Shown here piece after piece: positions 7,301 through 7,526 of a stretch of DNA of 7,526 bases. Position 1 is the first letter of the stretch. The number at the start of each line of letters is the position of its first letter. The position numbers and the translations under genes were made by a program. Where the stretch lies: NCBI GenBank assembly GCA_018644745.1, contig JABGPX010000977.1, forward strand, positions 1-7,526, in the 5' to 3' direction. Below the pieces are notes generated by a model. That model saw nothing but the letters and a program-made list of their open reading frames with translations, ran no database searches and had not been told where the DNA came from. This DNA is from Spirochaetales bacterium. GTDB taxonomy: Bacteria > Spirochaetota > Spirochaetia > ARS1246.

Positions 7301-7353
7301 AAGCCGAAGCCGTTCATTTCGCGATGACCGGGAAGTGGCAGCGGGAGATCTAA
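4345..7353 (+). CDS. AfsR-like transcriptional regulator: winged helix, BTAD, STAND ATPase and TPR-like repeats
   Basis: This is a 1002-residue cytoplasmic regulator. Residues about 8-100 form an OmpR-type winged helix (RKTFALLGYITLADRP, LLWPESS, NLRKALSTLRK). Residues about 105-260 are the bacterial transcriptional activation domain, with YQGPFLRGF, DFDDWVLE and the closing PGKETNVLYQRI. A Cys/His cluster (C115, H118, H120, C126, C129) sits at the BTAD entry. The ATPase begins at LPRSLSSFVGRKSEI (274-288). It has Walker A GPGGTGKT (305-312), Walker B LLVLDNCEH (376-384), sensor-like ATSRERL (407-413), GSPLAIEMAAAR (480-491), and the arm/winged-helix segment FDWSYALLTAEEQELL...FRGGF (529-554). 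TPR-like helices follow from about 700 to 945. There is no C-terminal LuxR helix-turn-helix. In AfsR-type proteins ATP binding and the repeat domain gate DNA binding in response to a ligand or partner. The gene faces away from the HIT-led operon, its most likely target along with itself. No SD precedes the ATG. Codons for residues about 912-950 are unusually AT-rich. Confidence 0.93.
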   Translation: MQKTEKSFGFHLYLLNSPRLEYAGKKVKLDTRKTFALLGYITLADRPHPRAYLASLLWPESSIDAAKTNLRKALSTLRKIFGNGSVIADRETVVFGDAPALWIDSVEVMRLLGKCEAHAHDLGKGCEKCLPVAERVIDLYQGPFLRGFTVGESPDFDDWVLETAEVIASKVHLGFRLACRTYRELGDFGKSNAFARRWLALDEFNEEAHRELMIGYAESGDRAAAIRQFMRCRDLFTSELDIVPGKETNVLYQRIHDAEFSVDPEQTFLSPTNLPRSLSSFVGRKSEIRELAETIVDTPLITLTGPGGTGKTHLAIEVSSRVIEKFPGGVWFSEMAGLSDPGHIPGTVAADLNIQPDKDIQVSDALIQRLSGRRTLLVLDNCEHLIDACADFAQILLGRCIELRILATSRERLRIPGEMVFIVPPLGLLSSVTSYSRLEEVRECEAIRLFAERARLRVQGFEISSDNAQDIAEICRHLQGSPLAIEMAAARSNALTPREIRVMVESQFGLLKTLDRSASARHQDLHSVFDWSYALLTAEEQELLCQLSVFRGGFALDAAEKICSDDSGSIFELVYSLIDKCMVQQVPVSDGGRYRLLEPVRQFAAEIQKNRRQDESVRDRYVAWYLNLAIEAADKLGGPDQIEWLDRLDGDRFNFIEAINLVMRKGDGNTAMRLCVALYEFWITRRYVAEGYSLIVAALDLGGDDSHLVAGACVGAGWLGAWCSDRDKSLEYAEQGLCLYRDLRCDKGIAEAYMAMAMVLCPSNQIRELDYTEKALRIWRKLGVGWGIAKCLVFLGMNISRHFQEPPKEYHRKAADMLTEALTISEAAGNMKAIASARRALIFHLLLLGEDVSLLRKMAEENMQLGMRLRDWHFYGYALLQMGTIEGIEGNLNAAEKHCRNGLDVHFRHVGNRNNIKNGLLCFVRIKLLRKDYVHSVLLYSVTCRIRKEQRNKTPRLIDKLMDELRDEMGADAYDDAFRKGEKISEAEAVHFAMTGKWQREI

Positions 7354-7355
7354 GT

Positions 7356-7392
7356 TCCCCCCGGACAGCCAGTATCCGGCCGCCCGGGAGGA
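7356..7392. terminator. Weak GC-rich hairpin between convergent genes
   Basis: TCCCCCCGG (7356-7364) can pair with CCGGGAGGA (7384-7392) over 8 of 9 positions around a 19-base loop; an alternative inner stem pairs CCGGA (7361-7365) with TCCGG (7375-7379). It fills the 48-base gap between two converging genes, where a bidirectional terminator would be expected. It lacks a T tract on either side, so a classic intrinsic terminator is doubtful. Confidence 0.3.
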
Positions 7393-7401
7393 GAGGTGTA
7401 T

Positions 7402-7526
7402 CTACGGCATGCTCACTTCAGCGATAAGCTCTGCCGCATCTTTGTTTCCCGCCGCTATCGCATGTTCATACGCATGGAGACCCTCGGCGCAGACCATTTC
7501 TATATTCGCTCCGCTGTCGAGGAGTG
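7402..7526 (-). CDS. C-terminal end of an ankyrin-repeat protein (N-terminus outside window)
   Basis: Reading leftward from the right edge, 40 codons run to a TAG at 7404-7402. The start, LLDSGANIEMVCAEG, is the end of an ankyrin repeat (LLxxGAxxE), and the next part, LHAYEHAIAAGNKDAAELI, fits the following repeat's helices (A...GN.DAAELI). The protein closes soon after with AEVSMP. Ankyrin repeats bind other proteins; nothing more about its role can be read from this fragment. It converges on the BTAD regulator with 48 bases between the stops, so it belongs to a separate unit. Confidence 0.7.
   Translation of the reverse strand, partial: LLDSGANIEMVCAEGLHAYEHAIAAGNKDAAELIAEVSMP

Noticed and set aside
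4345..7353. Anti-phage STAND (Avs-like) defence protein
   Set aside because: The N-terminal domain is a DNA-binding winged helix plus BTAD rather than a nuclease, protease or membrane effector, so a transcriptional regulator is the better reading.

Overview
The window is a stretch of bacterial chromosome with moderate GC, roughly 50% by eye, and tightly packed genes. It shows no sign of a phage, insertion sequence, CRISPR array, tRNA or rRNA. Strong Shine-Dalgarno (SD) sites on the leftward genes, a large BTAD/STAND regulator of the kind common in Chloroflexi, Actinobacteria and several candidate phyla, and non-haem URO-D-family genes point to an environmental, probably uncultured, bacterium. 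The high-GC, SARP-rich streptomycetes are unlikely. I cannot name a phylum.

Layout. Positions 1-4054 hold five genes, all on the minus strand and transcribed right to left. In transcription order they are a HIT-family hydrolase (3653-4054), a calcineurin-like metallophosphoesterase (2815-3636), a divergent NagB-like sugar-phosphate isomerase/deaminase homologue (1874-2803), a URO-D superfamily protein with an intact zinc-ligand set (704-1837), and a second URO-D superfamily protein that runs off the left edge (1-700). The gaps are 16, 11, 36 and 3 bases, and two junctions place the SD inside the end of the preceding gene, so this is very probably one operon. A sigma-70-like promoter is visible just upstream of the HIT gene.

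Positions 4055-4344 are a divergent intergenic region. It holds putative promoters facing both ways, a run of ten G residues inside a possible 41-codon ORF of unknown meaning, and a 12-bp AT palindrome touching the start of the rightward gene. Positions 4345-7353 encode a 1002-residue AfsR-like regulator: OmpR-type winged helix, BTAD, STAND/NB-ARC-like ATPase, then TPR-like repeats. Its divergent position suggests, but does not prove, that it controls the leftward operon. Positions 7402-7526 hold the last 40 codons of an ankyrin-repeat protein on the minus strand, converging on the regulator with a small GC-rich hairpin between them.

How the genes may work together. The NagB-like and two URO-D-like enzymes suggest catabolism of a small substrate, for example sugar-phosphate processing and/or one-carbon (methyl) transfer. 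The HIT protein and phosphoesterase could act on nucleotide or phosphate side products. No corrinoid protein or classical sugar transporter is in view, so the substrate is unknown. The points most worth a second look are the operon's gene combination, the changed catalytic loop of the NagB homologue, and the G-tract ORF between the operon and its probable regulator.
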